Counted from the stretch's first letter, positions 18,313 through 30,895 are shown. The stretch is 64,000 bases of DNA from Siphonodentalium dalli (GCA_032622095.1 CP136064.1:139641954-139705953); one strand, 5' to 3'. The notes: generated by a model not told the origin, from the sequence alone. A program made the numbers and translations.

Positions 18313-18780
18313 AATTATATATATTATATATATATTTATTTTATAACAATTTAATTCATTTAAAATGATGAAAATCCAATTGATTAATTTGATGGAACAA
18401 TGCAGACTTGAAAATAACTCATTCTAATCAAAGCTCATCACCACTCAGTTAAATCAATGCATGATACCCTAATCAATAACACATGTACATGACTTTTTCA
18501 AACAAATTAAGAACTTTCCTAAGTGAAGTTAAATTTGGTTTGGCCTCGCAAATTCCTTAAATTTTATAAAGGTAATTTCAAACTAACAATGTACATAATA
18601 AACCCTAGAACCATATACCAACTCAAAAATTCCTGCATCCAGAAGCGAAACCGTGAATTTTGTTATTTTTTTTTTGATACTTCCATGTCCACAAATGACG
18701 GAAATTGTGCCACCCGATAAAGTGTCAGTTGTCAGGAGACACATATCAGTATGGTGATACTATAGCTCATAGTAATACTC
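18313..18780. other. AT-rich intergenic sequence
   Basis: Starts with (TA)-rich sequence; no gene or repeat recognised. Confidence 0.4.
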
Positions 18781-21150
18781 GACCACCACAGGTTCTATCC
18801 ACCAATTTCCATCAAAATATGCACCAAAAACAATTTGAAACACTTACCAACACGCCATTTCTCCCAAATAGGAAGTAAAAACCGTAAGAATCTGATGCAA
18901 ACAATTCAAAAAGTCCGAACCCGATATCTCCAGCCGTTTTGGGGAAGATACCTTAAAAATAATAACAAAGATAAAGGGCGTTGTTCCCAAAGAAGAATGT
19001 CAGACGAAATTCTCTATTAGTCTGTCGACTGCGTATGCACAATAGCTATGCAGGTACAAAACTCCAAATCAATTGGTTGAGCCGTTTTGACGATATAAGA
19101 AATAAAAACTCGATTTGCAAGTCATTATGGTGGCACGAAACCTCACAGGAAATCAGGTATTTAAGCAGCAATAACTCCAGAAGTTTTAGCCCGATTTAAA
19201 AACTTCGAGTGTGATAGTGATCAGCGGCAACTAGAGATTATATCCACCAAATTTCATCATAATATGCGCCAGAACAGTTTTGAGGTACATACCCACACGC
19301 ACATTCTCCATAAACGGAAGTGAAATCCGTTAACTATATATATCTTTATACATCGCACAGTTGGATGAACATAACGCAAAAAGTCCCAACTCAATATCTC
19401 AAGCCGTTCTGGATTTCCTATAAAGAGCGTTCTTTTATTATTCGACCCAGGGTCAACTTTTAAACCGGAAGGGCGACCCCTATTATTGTTCGATGATTTG
19501 TAACACATGTGCATGCGCAAATAATGAAAAAAGTCCGAACCAGATATATCAAGCCGTTTAGGAGGAGATACGTTAACAACAATAAAACAGATAAAGAGCG
19601 TTCTTTCAAAGGTCAAGGTCAGACGAAATTCCTTATTTATGCATCGACCGCGAATGCTCAATGGCTATGCAGGTACAAAATTAATTGGCCGAGCCGTTTC
19701 AACGATATAAGAAATCAAACATCGATTTTGAAGTTTTGCAAGTTATTCTAGGGGTCCGAAAACCCATAAAAATCAGGTTTTTAAGCAGCCATAGCTCGAG
19801 AAGTTTAAGTCCGATTTAAAAAATCTGAACGGAATAGTGGTCAGCGAGAGCTAAAGGTCATGTCTACTAAATTTCATCAAAATCTGCGCCAAAATAGTTT
19901 TGAGATACATACCAACACCCCCGTTCTCCCGAACCGGAAGTGAAATCCGTTAACTATATATATCGTTCGATAGCGCAGAGTTTGCTGCACATCATGCAAA
20001 AAGTCCCAACTCAATATCTCGAGCCGTTCTGGATTTCCTATAAAGAGCGTTATTTTATTCATCGACCAGTAGCGAACTTTTAAACCGGAAGTGCGAACCC
20101 TATCATTTTTCGGCGGTTCATAACACGCATACCTGCGCAAATAATAAAAAAGTCCGAACCCGATATCTCAAGCCATTTAGGAGGAGATCTCTTCACAACA
20201 ATAAAACCGATAAAGAGCGTTGTTTCCAAAGGTCAAGGTCAGACGAAATTCCTTATTGATGCATCGACAACGAATGCTCACCGGCTATGCAGATACAAAA
20301 TTTAAAATCAATTGGCCAAGCCGTTTCGACGTTATAAGAAATCAAATATCGATTTTGCAATTTTGCAAGTCATTATAGGGGTCCGAAAACCCCATAAAAA
20401 TTAGGTTTTTAAGCAGCCATAACTCGAGAAGTTTAGGTCCGATTTAAAAAATCTGAGCGGAGTAGTGGTAAGCGACAACTAAAGATTATGTCCAATAAAT
20501 TTCATCAAAATCTGCGCCAAAATAGTTTTGAGATACATACCCACACGCCCGTTCTCCTGAACCGGAAGTGAAATCCGTTAACTATATATATCGTTCGAGA
20601 GCGCAGAGTTTTCTGCACATTATGCAAAAAGTCCCAACTCAATATCTCGAGCCGTTCTGGATTTCCTATAAGAGCGTTATTTTATCCTTCGACCAGTAGC
20701 GAACTTTTAAACCGGAAGTGCGAACCCTATAATTTTTCGGCGGTTCATAACACATACATGCGCAAATCATGAAAAAAGTCCGAACTCGATATCTCAAGCC
20801 GTTTAGGAGGAGATACGATAACAACAATAAAACCGATAAAGAGCGTTGTTTCCAAAGGTCAAAGTCAGACGAAATTCCCTATTTGTACATCGACTTCGTA
20901 TACGCAATGGCTATGCAGGTACCAAATTTCAAATCAATAGGTCTAGCTATTTTGACGATATAAGAATTCAAACATCGATTTTGCAAGTTACTTTTGTGTC
21001 GCGAAAACCCCCCAAATATCAACAAAATGGCGATAACTCCGAAGGTCAAGGTCGTACGAAATTCTCAATAGGCTATTTAGCGAGATCTTCCAAGGTTTTA
21101 TACTGAAGAAAAAAACCGCAGGTGAATCGGTTCAGTCGTTCCCGAGATAT
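18781..21150. repeat. Tandem repeat, about 620 bp unit, 3.7 copies
   Basis: AAGTCCGAAC recurs at about 18,911, 19,531, 20,150 and 20,776. Each unit contains GATATCTCAAGCCGTTTAGG, AAAGAGCGTT (twice), AAGGTCAAGGTCAGACGAAA, AAACCGGAAGTGCGA and ACTATATATATCGTTCGA. Many internal words are variants of one phrase, a pyrimidine-GAGATAT word near GCCGTTT, so the long unit looks built from an older short repeat. No protein features; frames are incidental. Confidence 0.88.
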
Positions 21151-21708
21151 AAGGGTGTTATTGGAATAATAAGAAAAAATATATAATAATAATAAAAGCC
21201 AGAAGAATTACAATATACTTCCATGTTAAAACATGGAAGTATAATAAAGAAATAAATGATAATAAATAAAATAAAACTAGCCAGTCTGATGTTCCACTCG
21301 TATATATACACCCTCCTTTTTTCACGGGACCGCGTCCCTGAATCATGGGCTATACAATTTAAAAAACAAAAATAAATAAAAAACAAAAATATGACTATAT
21401 AAAATGCTTTGATAAATAACTTTGCTGATTTGCATGTATCTGTAATTTATTTATTTCATCAAATCATCGCCTCATTCAGTATCACCATATATATATTAGA
21501 AATATAAATACCACAAGCTCGAACTGCCTTCGACACACACGTAACGCGTTTCATCACGCCAAAATTGATAACACTATCACTAGCAAAGAGAAAACAAACC
21601 TTGCTGGCACAGTAGCACTAAATTCACATCTATAAATTCAGTGACTGAAGCCAAAACTCCATAATTCCGTAGGTACCGGTACTGTGAATGATCCCCGTTC
21701 AGCATCTT
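21151..21708. other. AT-rich intergenic sequence upstream of duplicated block copy 2
   Basis: Contains a small inverted repeat TTCCATGTTAAAACATGGAA near 21,221-21,240. No gene seen. Whether this flank also precedes copy 1 cannot be tested because copy 1 begins at the window edge. Confidence 0.5.
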
Positions 21709-22312
21709 GCATGCACTGTCATGTCACAAAAGTATCCCATTTATGCACAAATCTAAACTATTGGCAATGGAATTATATAAATGATCATAAATAGAAACTG
21801 GATGAAATGTACACCGATCCATGTGTCTGTCGAAAGTTTCCCGTCCAACGGCACGTGTTTCACGGGCGTGACCTCTGACATAATTATCAACGACATGCCG
21901 GCAATAATAAAACAGTCAATATATGGCAACCCGTTTATATAACAATTCTGCTTTTCCGCACATGTATAAATCCCTCATCCTTTCGTGTAAGTGACATGAC
22001 AGTGTGGCGTTTTACGCATAAATGCAGCAATATGTACCCAACCGATCTTCTGGGGTCGATACAGATGATTTTGGTCGTTGCCCCCCCCCCCCTGGATTTC
22101 GGGGGGGAGGTCGCCCGGGGCTGGAGGCCGAAAGGAGTAACCCGGGACCGAGGAGGTGGTTTACACGCAGGCTGGCGGGTAATCTCGCCCTTTGTATTGA
22201 TGAATTTAGAGTTTATACCATCAAGTTCATAATTCGTGACATGTGACACATATATAGTGTAAATTAGCCTGTGTCGTATGGCCGGCTCCGTTGCTCCCGG
22301 GGTATATATGTA

Positions 22313-22379
<67 letters not shown>

Positions 22380-22504
22380 ATGTATGTGTATATGTGTATG
22401 CGTATGTATATGTATATTTTTTATAGGTCCTGGGTAGCCTTTCGCCCCTGGCTTTGGGGTAACGACCAATCTCAATTTCAGTATCAGTACCGCCACATGA
22501 CATT

Positions 22505-22867
22505 ATGAAATATCCACTCCAAAAAAAACCGGATTTCTTTTATTTGTTTCTACTCACCTTTCACATGATTGGACCATTTCTACATGTACCCATACATGTC
22601 CCACTGACACTTCATCTTATCGCAATCATGTTTTTCGTTGTTTTATCAACGATTTTGTGTATATATTGTTTCACCATTGTCTATCATGTTTTTTTCGTGT
22701 TTGATACATTCCAATCATGCCACCGTTTCTCTGACCCACAAAAACAACTGTATCTCTCATACATTCTGTTAGCAAACTGCCGACTTTCTCTCACTCCAGG
22801 ATATCAGTTATTACAGCTGTTAACCGGTTTCGGGCTGCTTATCTGTGATCTCGCCCAACGTACTTGA
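22505..22867 (+). CDS. LINE A ORF1: 120-aa hydrophobic protein, copy 2
   Basis: ATG at 22,505. 120 codons with the same membrane-like segments as copy 1. The final residues read AQRT. Stop TGA at 22,865-22,867 overlaps the next ATG as TGATG. No resemblance to known ORF1 nucleic-acid chaperones. A role, if any, might be membrane targeting or simply feeding ribosomes to the EN-RT start; both are speculative. Confidence 0.55.
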   Translation: MKYPLQKKPDFFYLFLLTFHMIGPFLHVPIHVPLTLHLIAIMFFVVLSTILCIYCFTIVYHVFFVFDTFQSCHRFSDPQKQLYLSYILLANCRLSLTPGYQLLQLLTGFGLLICDLAQRT

Positions 22868-25759
22868 TGGGGATCTCAGCGATGCAGCACCGTGCCGCGA
22901 TTGGCAGCTTTAATAACATAAAGTATAAAAACAGGCCGAAAATTGATTTATATCGAAAAAGTAAATTTTACAAAATCCCCAAGGGATATAACCTAAGACT
23001 GCCACTTGTCCTTGTCGTAATAACAATGCTGCTTCTAAGTTCTGGATCAGTTCATAGTAATCCGGGACCAAATTCACAAACTGACATAACAGGGAACATA
23101 ACTGTTTTTCAATATAATATCCGCAGTATTAGAAATAAGCTACATAAAATAGTTGAAGCTATAAACGAATATGACATTCTTTGCTTCACTGAAACACACC
23201 TCGACCCAACCTACCATACGGAAAAATTGTTAATTGAAAACTTCCATCGTCCGTTAAGATCTGACCGAAACTCGTATGGCGGTGGAATTTGTGTATATTT
23301 CGCTAAGCATCTGGTCTACAAACGGAGAACCGAACTCGAGTTTGACGCCTCTATCTTTTGGTTTGAGATCGCGAATAAATCGAATCGAGTTCTCCTCGCA
23401 TTAACCTACAGATCGGAGCAATTCTGTAACATAAACTATTGGGACCTCTTTGAAGAATCAATAGACAATGCCTTGAAAATAACTGAAAATTTAATTCTAC
23501 TCGGTGATTTTATCTCCAATCTGCTAAATCCGCATTCGAAACTTAGTGAAATAGTTGGTCATTATACATTCAAGGATGTAATTAAAAAACCAACAAGAGT
23601 CACGCCGACATCCCAAACACTTCTGGACCCCATAATCGTGAGCAATAACTTACAAGTGTACGACGCCGACACTCTAAATCTTGGTTTCTCAGATCATTAT
23701 GGTGTTTATGCGATATTAAAATTCAAAAAATATGAAACTACATCATTTAAGAGAACTATATGGAAATATAAACACGGAGATTATACCAGGGCTAACAGTA
23801 TGTTAGCTGCTATTAACTGGCAAGAAGAATTAAATACAGTTGAAGATATAGACCATGCTGTCTCCCGATTCTGTAATTTATTCATCTCAGTAATGGAAGA
23901 GACAGTCCCCAAATCAACAGTCACGATACGAACAAATGACAAGTTTTGGTTCAACTCAGATATAAGAAGGGAGATCAGACGCAGAGATAGATTGAGAAAA
24001 ATAGCCATAAAACGAAATTCAGATGTCTCATGGAGAAATTATAAAGATATCAGAAATAAAGTAAACAACATGAAGAAATACGCGAAAGCACAATTTCACT
24101 CTAAACTTGAAGAACGAGTAAATGAATCCCCATCCCCTCGCGACTTTTGGCAAACAATTAATTATTTGCTGAACAAAAAGAAATCCACATGCATCCCACC
24201 ATTATATAGTCAACACGGAGATGTCACTATTGATGGAAAAACCTATGTGACAGATGATCGCGAGAAAGCGAAGTGTTTAAACGTGGCCTTCATTTTAAAT
24301 TCAAATATCGATGATCGTGGTCACGAAATTCCAATCCTTCTCCGTAGATGCTCCAAATCGCTATCCAATATTATTTTCACCCGAGATAAGATCATTACTG
24401 CAATTAAATCACTCAAAGTTAACAAAGCCCATGGATCTGATGGCATAAGCCCACAAATGATTCACGCTACTGCTGAATCGATTGTTGTTCCATTAGAAAT
24501 TATTTTTAAAAAGTCAGTAGAGCTCGGCCAATTCCCATCAGACTGGAAAAAAGCAAATGTTATCCCCATATTTAAAAAAGATGATCCTGCCGATTGTATA
24601 AATTACCGTCCTATTTCCCTCCTTCCAAGCCTCGGCAAAGTGTTTGAAAAAATAATTACCCAACATCTTATGTCATTTTTCCAAGATAACAAACTAATGT
24701 ACCAACATCAATCTGGTTTTATTCCCGGACATAGCACGACCTTCCAATTAACATATCTATATCATAACCTCTGTCAGACTCTCGATAATGACTTATACAC
24801 ATGTTCAGTGTTTTGCGATATATCAAAGGCATTTGAAAGAGTCTGGCTTAGGGGACTGATATATAAGCTAGAACAATACGGCATATCCGGTCCGTTATTG
24901 AATTGTCTGGAAGATTACCTCAGTAATCGAAAACAACGAGTCTTAATAAACAATTCATATTCCAACTTCCAACCCATTCCAGCCGGAGTTCCCCAAGGAT
25001 ATATACTCGGACCTTTCCTTTTCCTGGTATATATAAATGATCTCCCAGATAATTTAAATTCCGAAACAAGAATGTATGCAGATGATACATGTCTCACGTC
25101 CATACACTATGACATAAAGCTGCTAGAAAGAAGTGTAAACCAAGACCTTAATAAAATATCAGATTGGGCCAACAAATGGCTTGTAAACTTTAATCCAACC
25201 AAAACTAGGGCAATATTGTTCTCCCTGACCCCACGAGAGGTCCCTCTAGATTTAACCATCCAAAATAAGAGAATTGACATAATTGAGTCGCATAAACACC
25301 TTGGTCTCGAAATACAAAGCAATTTAAATTGGAATATCCAAATTGAATCTATTGTCAAAAAAGTTGTCCCGCGACTATCGATACTCAGAAGATACAAGTA
25401 CAACCTAGATCGAAGAACACTCGATAAGATATACAAGGGCTATATCTGGCCTCTCCTAGATTATGCGGACGTAATTTGGGAAAACGCGCCGACATATTTA
25501 CTAAATAAACTTGACCGGATTCACGTTGATGCCGCTAGAATAGTTACAGGGCTCACGCGCTCAGTTCCCAATAATGCGGTCCTATGCGAAGCTGTCTGGC
25601 CATCTCTGAACATTCGTAGAGAGAAGCACCAATTACAAACTATGTTCAAAATTATAAATAACGAAACTCCATATTATTTATCTTGCCTACTCCCACCACG
25701 CTCGGTACAAGTCTCCAGCTATAACATGCGAAACCCAGGCAGATTCCATTCATATTATA
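22867..25759 (+). pseudogene. LINE A endonuclease-reverse transcriptase, copy 2 (interrupted)
   Basis: Best-preserved EN-RT in the window. Counting from the TTG just before the ATG: hydrophobic segment about 45-59 (LPLVLVVITMLLL), SGSVHSNPGP 60-69, endonuclease 80-285 with N86, E110, D215 and SDH 276-278; RT about 525-790 with catalytic D652 (FCDISKAF), GVPQG 708-712 and YADD 738-741. In the endonuclease the usual GDFN motif reads GDFI in both copies, losing an Asn normally required for catalysis. The frame is open until the satellite-bearing insertion, which adds a dozen foreign codons ending at TGA 25,800. With the piece at 30,065-30,568 the full protein would be about 1,130 residues. Confidence 0.9.
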
Positions 25760-25997
25760 GCAACCACCCCGGTGGGTGTTTATACCTAAGGCGTGTGTGA
25801 ATGATGACGTCATATAATTTTTCTATATATAATTCTATACGATGGAACGATTTTCAGGAAAGAGTGTATGCTATTTAGCGAAATTGACACGTGACTTCCG
25901 ATTAGCAACTGTTTAAAATTGCGGAATCGGAAGTGGAACAACGAGATGAAATGCCACGGCTCATGACGTCATTTACGTCATGTTGGCTTCGTAGGAG

Positions 25998-28950
25998 CAA
26001 CATTAACCTTTTCACGATGGGAGACGCGCTAGTGCAGCATTAATATTTTTATTACGGGAGCTTTGCTGGGGCAGCATTAACAATTTCACGACAGGAGCTC
26101 TGCTGGGCAGCATTAACCCTTTCATGACGGGGAGCTGTTCTGGAGCAGCATTAACCCTTCCATGACGGTAGTTGAGTTGGTGCAGGATTAGTTATTTCAT
26201 GAAGGGAGTTGCGTTGTTGCAGCATTAAATATTTGATGATGGGAGCTGCGTTGGTGCAGCATTAACTCTTTCATGACGGGAGCTGCGCTGGTGCAGCATT
26301 AATTATTGCATGAAGGGAGCTGCGTTGGTGCAGCATTAATTATTTGATGATGGGAGCCCGAGTTGGTGCAGCATTAACTATTTCATGGCGGGAGCTGCGC
26401 TGGTGCAGCATTAATTATTTCACGACGGGAGCTGCGTTGATGATGGGAGCTACGCGTTGGTGCAGCATTAACTCTCTCATGACGGGAGCTGCGCTGGTGC
26501 AGCATTAATTATTTGATGACGGGAGCTGCGTTGGTGCAGCATTAACTCTTTCATGATGGGAGCTGCATTGGTGCAGCATTAACTCTTTCATGACGGGAGC
26601 TGCGTTGGTGCAGCATTAACTATTTCATGACGGGAGCTGCGCTGGTGCACCATTAATTATTTCAGGACGGGGCTGCGTTGGTGCAGCATTACTTATTTCA
26701 TGATGGGAGCTGCATTGGTGCAGCATTGATTCTTTCATGACGGGAGCTGCGCTGTTGCAGTATTAATACATTTCATGACTGGAGTTGCGTTGGTGCAGCG
26801 TTAATTATTTGATGATGGGAGCTGCGTTGGTGCAGCATTAACTCTTTCATGACGGGAGCTGCGTTAGTGCAGCATTAATTATTTGATTATGGGCGCTGCG
26901 TTGGTGCAGCATTAAATCTTTCATGACGGGAGCTGCGTTAGTGCAGCATTAATTATTTGATTATGGGAGCTGCGTTGGTGCAGCATTATCTTTTTCATGA
27001 CGGGAGCGGCTGTTGCAGCATTAATTATTTGCTGATGGGAGCTGCGCTGGTGCAGCATTAATTATTTCATGACGGGAGCTGCGTTGGTTCAGCATTAGTT
27101 ATTTGATGATGGGAGCTGCGTTGGGTCAGCATTAATTCTTTCGTGACTGGAGCTGCGTTGGGCAGCATTAATTCTTTCATGACGGGAGCTGTGCTGGTGC
27201 AGCATTAACCTTTTTATGACGGGAGCTGTGTTGGTGCTATTAACCCTGTCATGACGGGAGCTGCGCTGATGCAGCATTAATTCTTTCATGACGGGATCTG
27301 TGCTGAGGCAGCATTAACTATTTTATGATGGGATCTGTGCTGGTGCAGCATTAACCCTTTCATGACGGGTGGCTGTGATGGTCCAGCATTAACCCTTCAA
27401 TGGTGGGACCATGACGGCAGTTGCGTTGTTGCAGCATTAGTTATTTCATGAAGGGAGCTGCGTTGGTGCAGCATTAAATATTTGATGATGGGAGCTGCGT
27501 TGGTGCAGCATTAACTCTTTCATGACGGGAGCTGCGCTGGTGCAGCATTAATTATTTCATGAAGGGAGCTGCGTTGGTGCAGCATTAATTATTTGATGAT
27601 GGGAGCCCGCGTTGGTGCAGCATTAACTATTTCATGGTGGGAGCTGCGCTGGTGCAGCTATAATTATTTCATGACGGGAGCTGCGTTGGTGCAGCATTAA
27701 CCCATTCATGACAGAAGCTGCTTTGGTGCAGCATTAACTCTTTCATGACGGGAGCTGCGTCGTACAGCATTAATTATTTGATGATGGGAGCTGCGTTGAT
27801 GCAGCATTAACTCTTTCATGACGGGAGCTGCGTTGGTGCAGCATTAATTATTTGATGACGGGAGCTACGTTGGTGCAGCATTAACTCTCTCATGACGGGA
27901 GCTGCGCTGGTGCAGCATTAATTATTTGATGACGGGAGCTGCGTTGGTGCAGCATTAACTCTTTCATGACGGGAGCTGAGCTGGTGCAGCATTAATTATT
28001 TCATGACGGGATCTGCGTCGGTGCATCATTAGTTATTTGATGACGGGAGCTGCGTTGGTGCAGCATTAACTCTTTCATGACGGGAGCTGAGCTGGTGCAT
28101 CATTAATTATTTGATTATGGGAGCTGCGTTGGTGCATCATTACTTATTTGATGACGGGAGCTGCGTTGGTGCAGCATTAACTATTTCATGACGGGAGCTG
28201 CGTTGGTGCAGCATTAACTATTTCATGACGGTAGCTGCGTTAGTGCAGCATTAATTATTTGATTATGGGAGCTGCGTTGGTGCAGCATTACTCTATCATG
28301 ACGGGAGCTGCGCTGGTGCAGCAATAATTATTTCATGACGGGAGCTGCGTTGGTGCAGCATTAATTATTTGAAGATGGGAGCTGCGCTGGTGCAGCATTA
28401 ATTATTTCATGACGGGAGCTGCGTTGGTGCAGCATTAGTTATTTGATGATGGGAGCTGTGTTGGTGCAGCATTAACCCTTTCATGACGGGAGCTGCGTTG
28501 GCGCAGCGTTAAACCTTTGGTGACGGGAGCTGTGCTGGTGCAGTATTAATTCTTTCATGACGGGAGCTGTGTTGGGGCAGCATTAATTCTTTCATGACGG
28601 GAGCTGCGTTGGGCAGCATTAATTATTTCATGATGGGAGCTGTGCTGGTGCAGCATTAACCGTTTTATGACGGGTGCTGTGTTGGTGCAGTATTAACCCT
28701 TTCATGACGGGAGCTGCGCTGGTGCAGCATTAATTATTTCATGACGGGAGCTGTGCTGGTGCAGCATTAATTATTTAATGACGGGAGCTGCGTTGGTGCA
28801 GCATTAACTCATTCATGACGGGAGTTGCGCTGGTGCAGCATTAATTATTTCATGACGGGAGCTGCGTTGGTGCAGCATTAACTATTTTATGATGGGATCT
28901 GTGCTGGTGCGGCATTAACCTTTTCATGACGGGTTGCTGTGCTGGTCCAG
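25998..28950. repeat. 37-bp satellite array, about 80 units
   Basis: Unit CAGCATTAACTCTTTCATGA + CGGGAGCTGCGTTGGTG. Two types alternate in many places: ACTCTTTCATGACGGG and ATTATTTGATGATGGG, giving a 74-bp dimer. Rare variants (GGGAGCCCG, CATGAAGGG) recur in the same order near 26,165-26,430 and 27,425-27,690, showing an internal duplication of about 1.26 kb. About three more units lie at 29,891-29,998 beyond the nested element. Contiguous units without spacers; no protein. Confidence 0.93.
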
Positions 28951-28959
28951 CATTAACCC

Positions 28960-29890
28960 TAGTCCAAGTCTTCTCGTACTAAAACTAGCTAAGATTTTGG
29001 GATGGATATGCTAGTATTTAGTACGAGATCGCGCCCATAGCCTTCTTATAACACGAGTTACGCCCAGGATCTGTGGCGGGAATCTGTGGTGTATTTTACT
29101 CGATTTACCTAACAAAGCAATACATGATGCTATATACATCGGAAAGAGTGACATCTTATGGTCATAATGCTGTATAATAATCTAACTTTAATGTTAAATT
29201 ACACATAGAATATTCCGGTTGATTGCCACAAACATCGTTGTTTTTTCTGTTTGTTTGCTTAACTGAGAGCCGAACTCAGGTTCCGAAGAACTTCGGCATT
29301 GTCCGGTGTTTGTTTTGGCCGAGACGAATTTCGATACAAACAAAATGGCGGCCCCCATGATATTCTAATGCTCAATGTGTTTACACTGTTTTAAACTGTG
29401 AGATGGTTGTAATTCCCGTAATTTATTTAATGTATTACATTTATATCTTCAATATTTATTTAATCTATGTATTTATTTATTTATTGTCACGTATAATTAC
29501 GATTACAATGGAGAATTCATCGTGCGTGGTTGATTGAAAATCTACGGAATATTTTCACCGGAAAATGCCGAACGCAGTTCGCAAGGTCAACTGAGTTCGC
29601 ATACTTTAAAAAATATGTAAACACTGCGGCAAATGTCTCTTTTCACATTAAATTACCGCTTTCAATTCACAACCGATGTGGGTTTCAGATCAAATAGCAT
29701 GTCTTCTGCGGAAAATATCCGTTTATTGTCGCAATTGTGATATTTTATTTCATATAATTGTGGTTTTATTTGAGCGGGTCACTAACGCTTAAGTCGTGTC
29801 ATAGGAATGCATGGGCCTGGAACTCGGACTAAATACTAGCATATCCATCCCAAAATCTTAGCTAGTTTTTGTACGAGAAGACTTGGACTA
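28960..29890. mobile_element. MULE-like non-autonomous DNA transposon nested in the satellite
   Basis: Terminal inverted repeats of about 67 bp begin TAGTCCAAGTCTTCTCGTAC on the left (28,960) and on the reverse strand from 29,890, with about two mismatches. Flanked by a 9-bp direct repeat CATTAACCC (28,951-28,959 and 29,891-29,899). Long TIRs with a 9-bp target duplication are typical of Mutator-like elements. The interior is AT-rich with (TTTA)n and has no ORF of note, so it is a non-autonomous element. Confidence 0.8.
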
Positions 29891-30064
29891 CATTAACCCT
29901 TCCATGGTGGGAGCTGCATTGGTGCAGCATTCACCATTTCATGACGGCAGCTGTGCTGGTGCAGCATTAATTATTTTATGACGGGACCTGCGTTGGTGAT
30001 GAACAGCAAATTCGGGATACAGCATGTGTGGTTGCTCCACTACGTGCCACGTATGATTCATATT

Positions 30065-30568
30065 AGTAGAACTGAACATTTTAAGCAATCATTCTTCCCA
30101 TTCGTTGCAACTTCATGGAACAAACTACCCACATATATAACGGATGCTGAAAATCTTCTAGATTTTAAGGATAACCTAAATATGATAGAGCCCACCAGAA
30201 AGCCGCCTATATATTTTGAATCAGGAAATCGAAAATATAGTATTTTCCACTGTAGGATACGAAACTCCTGCAGTGATCTCCGCTTAGATATGTTCGAAAA
30301 TTATATAGCAGATACCCCAAACTGTAAATGTGGATACGAATATGAAAGTGATATGCACTTTTTCCTAAATTGCCCCCTATATAATGTACAAAGGTTAGAA
30401 TTATACCGTAAACTGGACGACCTCAACTTTAAAATTAACAATTACAAGCAATTACTTTGGGGAAACTCAAGTGAAACTCCACCAAGAAATGAAAAGATGT
30501 TCCGCATTGTTCAGGCATATATAGCTGCAACAAAGCGTTTTGAACCGGACGATACTGATACTGAATAA
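30065..30568 (+). pseudogene. LINE A EN-RT C-terminal part, copy 2
   Basis: Resumes exactly where 25,759 broke off. Encodes the last ~168 residues, with CRIRNSCSDL and the C-terminal knuckle CKCGYEYESDMHFFLNC (C-x-C-x8-H-x4-C), a usual feature downstream of RT in CR1/Jockey-type proteins. Ends DDTDTE at TAA 30,566-30,568. The 5' portion of this open frame (29,978-30,064) belongs to the inserted element, not the LINE. Confidence 0.9.
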
Positions 30569-30850
30569 ATAATTGTCAGACTACATTAAAGCTACGGACC
30601 AAACAAATGCAACAAATGCAAACATATAGCACATAATACCCTTCAAAACAAAGGCCACTATTTCTCAGTTTCTATTTCCATGGAGAGAGAGAGAGGACGG
30701 ACAGAACGCTAGTATTATACAAACACAGAACCGGACTATCACACACTCTTTACACAAGTTATCTTCTCTTTTGTAGACCAAATTTGCAACCTCATCATGT
30801 ATGTTTTCTCTGTCATATTGTTAAATTCATATATTATATATATTGTATCT

Positions 30851-30895
30851 GGGAGCGGGGACATTGTAAGTTGTTAAAACTTGTACCCCAATCCC
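30851..30895 (+). other. Predicted 3' UTR hairpin of LINE A, copy 2
   Basis: Same GGGAGCGGGG / CCCCAATCCC stem with AAGTTGTTAAAACTT as in copy 1. Confidence 0.6.

Larger units (their letters stand above)
21709..25759 (+). mobile_element. LINE A, copy 2, 5' part
   Basis: 5' leader with a 12-C run at 22,081-22,092 (intact foldback target), GC-rich stretch and (TA)n at 22,321-22,375, then ORF1 and an EN-RT frame open up to a 4.3-kb insertion. The rest of the element is at 30,065-30,950. Confidence 0.88.
25760..30054. mobile_element. 4.3-kb satellite-bearing insertion in LINE A
   Basis: LINE A is split between ATTCATATTATAG (ends 25,760) and ATTCATATTAG (30,055-30,065), an 11-13 bp duplicated target with a 2-bp loss on the right. 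The insert starts CAACCACCCCGGTGGGTG, a short palindrome, has about 240 bp of single-copy left flank, then the 37-bp array, and ends with about 60 bp of unique sequence. No long terminal inverted repeats or coding region are seen. Mollusc pearl-type and other non-autonomous Helitron-like elements also carry internal tandem arrays, but those lack target duplications. Superfamily undetermined. Confidence 0.75.

Noticed and set aside
27095-27289. Minus-strand repeat protein in the 37-bp satellite
   Set aside because: Frame of a tandem array whose unit is not a multiple of three; no sign of selection.
25998-28950. Array of 37-bp repeats resembling a CRISPR array
   Set aside because: Units are contiguous with no unique spacers, vary in sequence, and lie in an animal LINE; it is a satellite.
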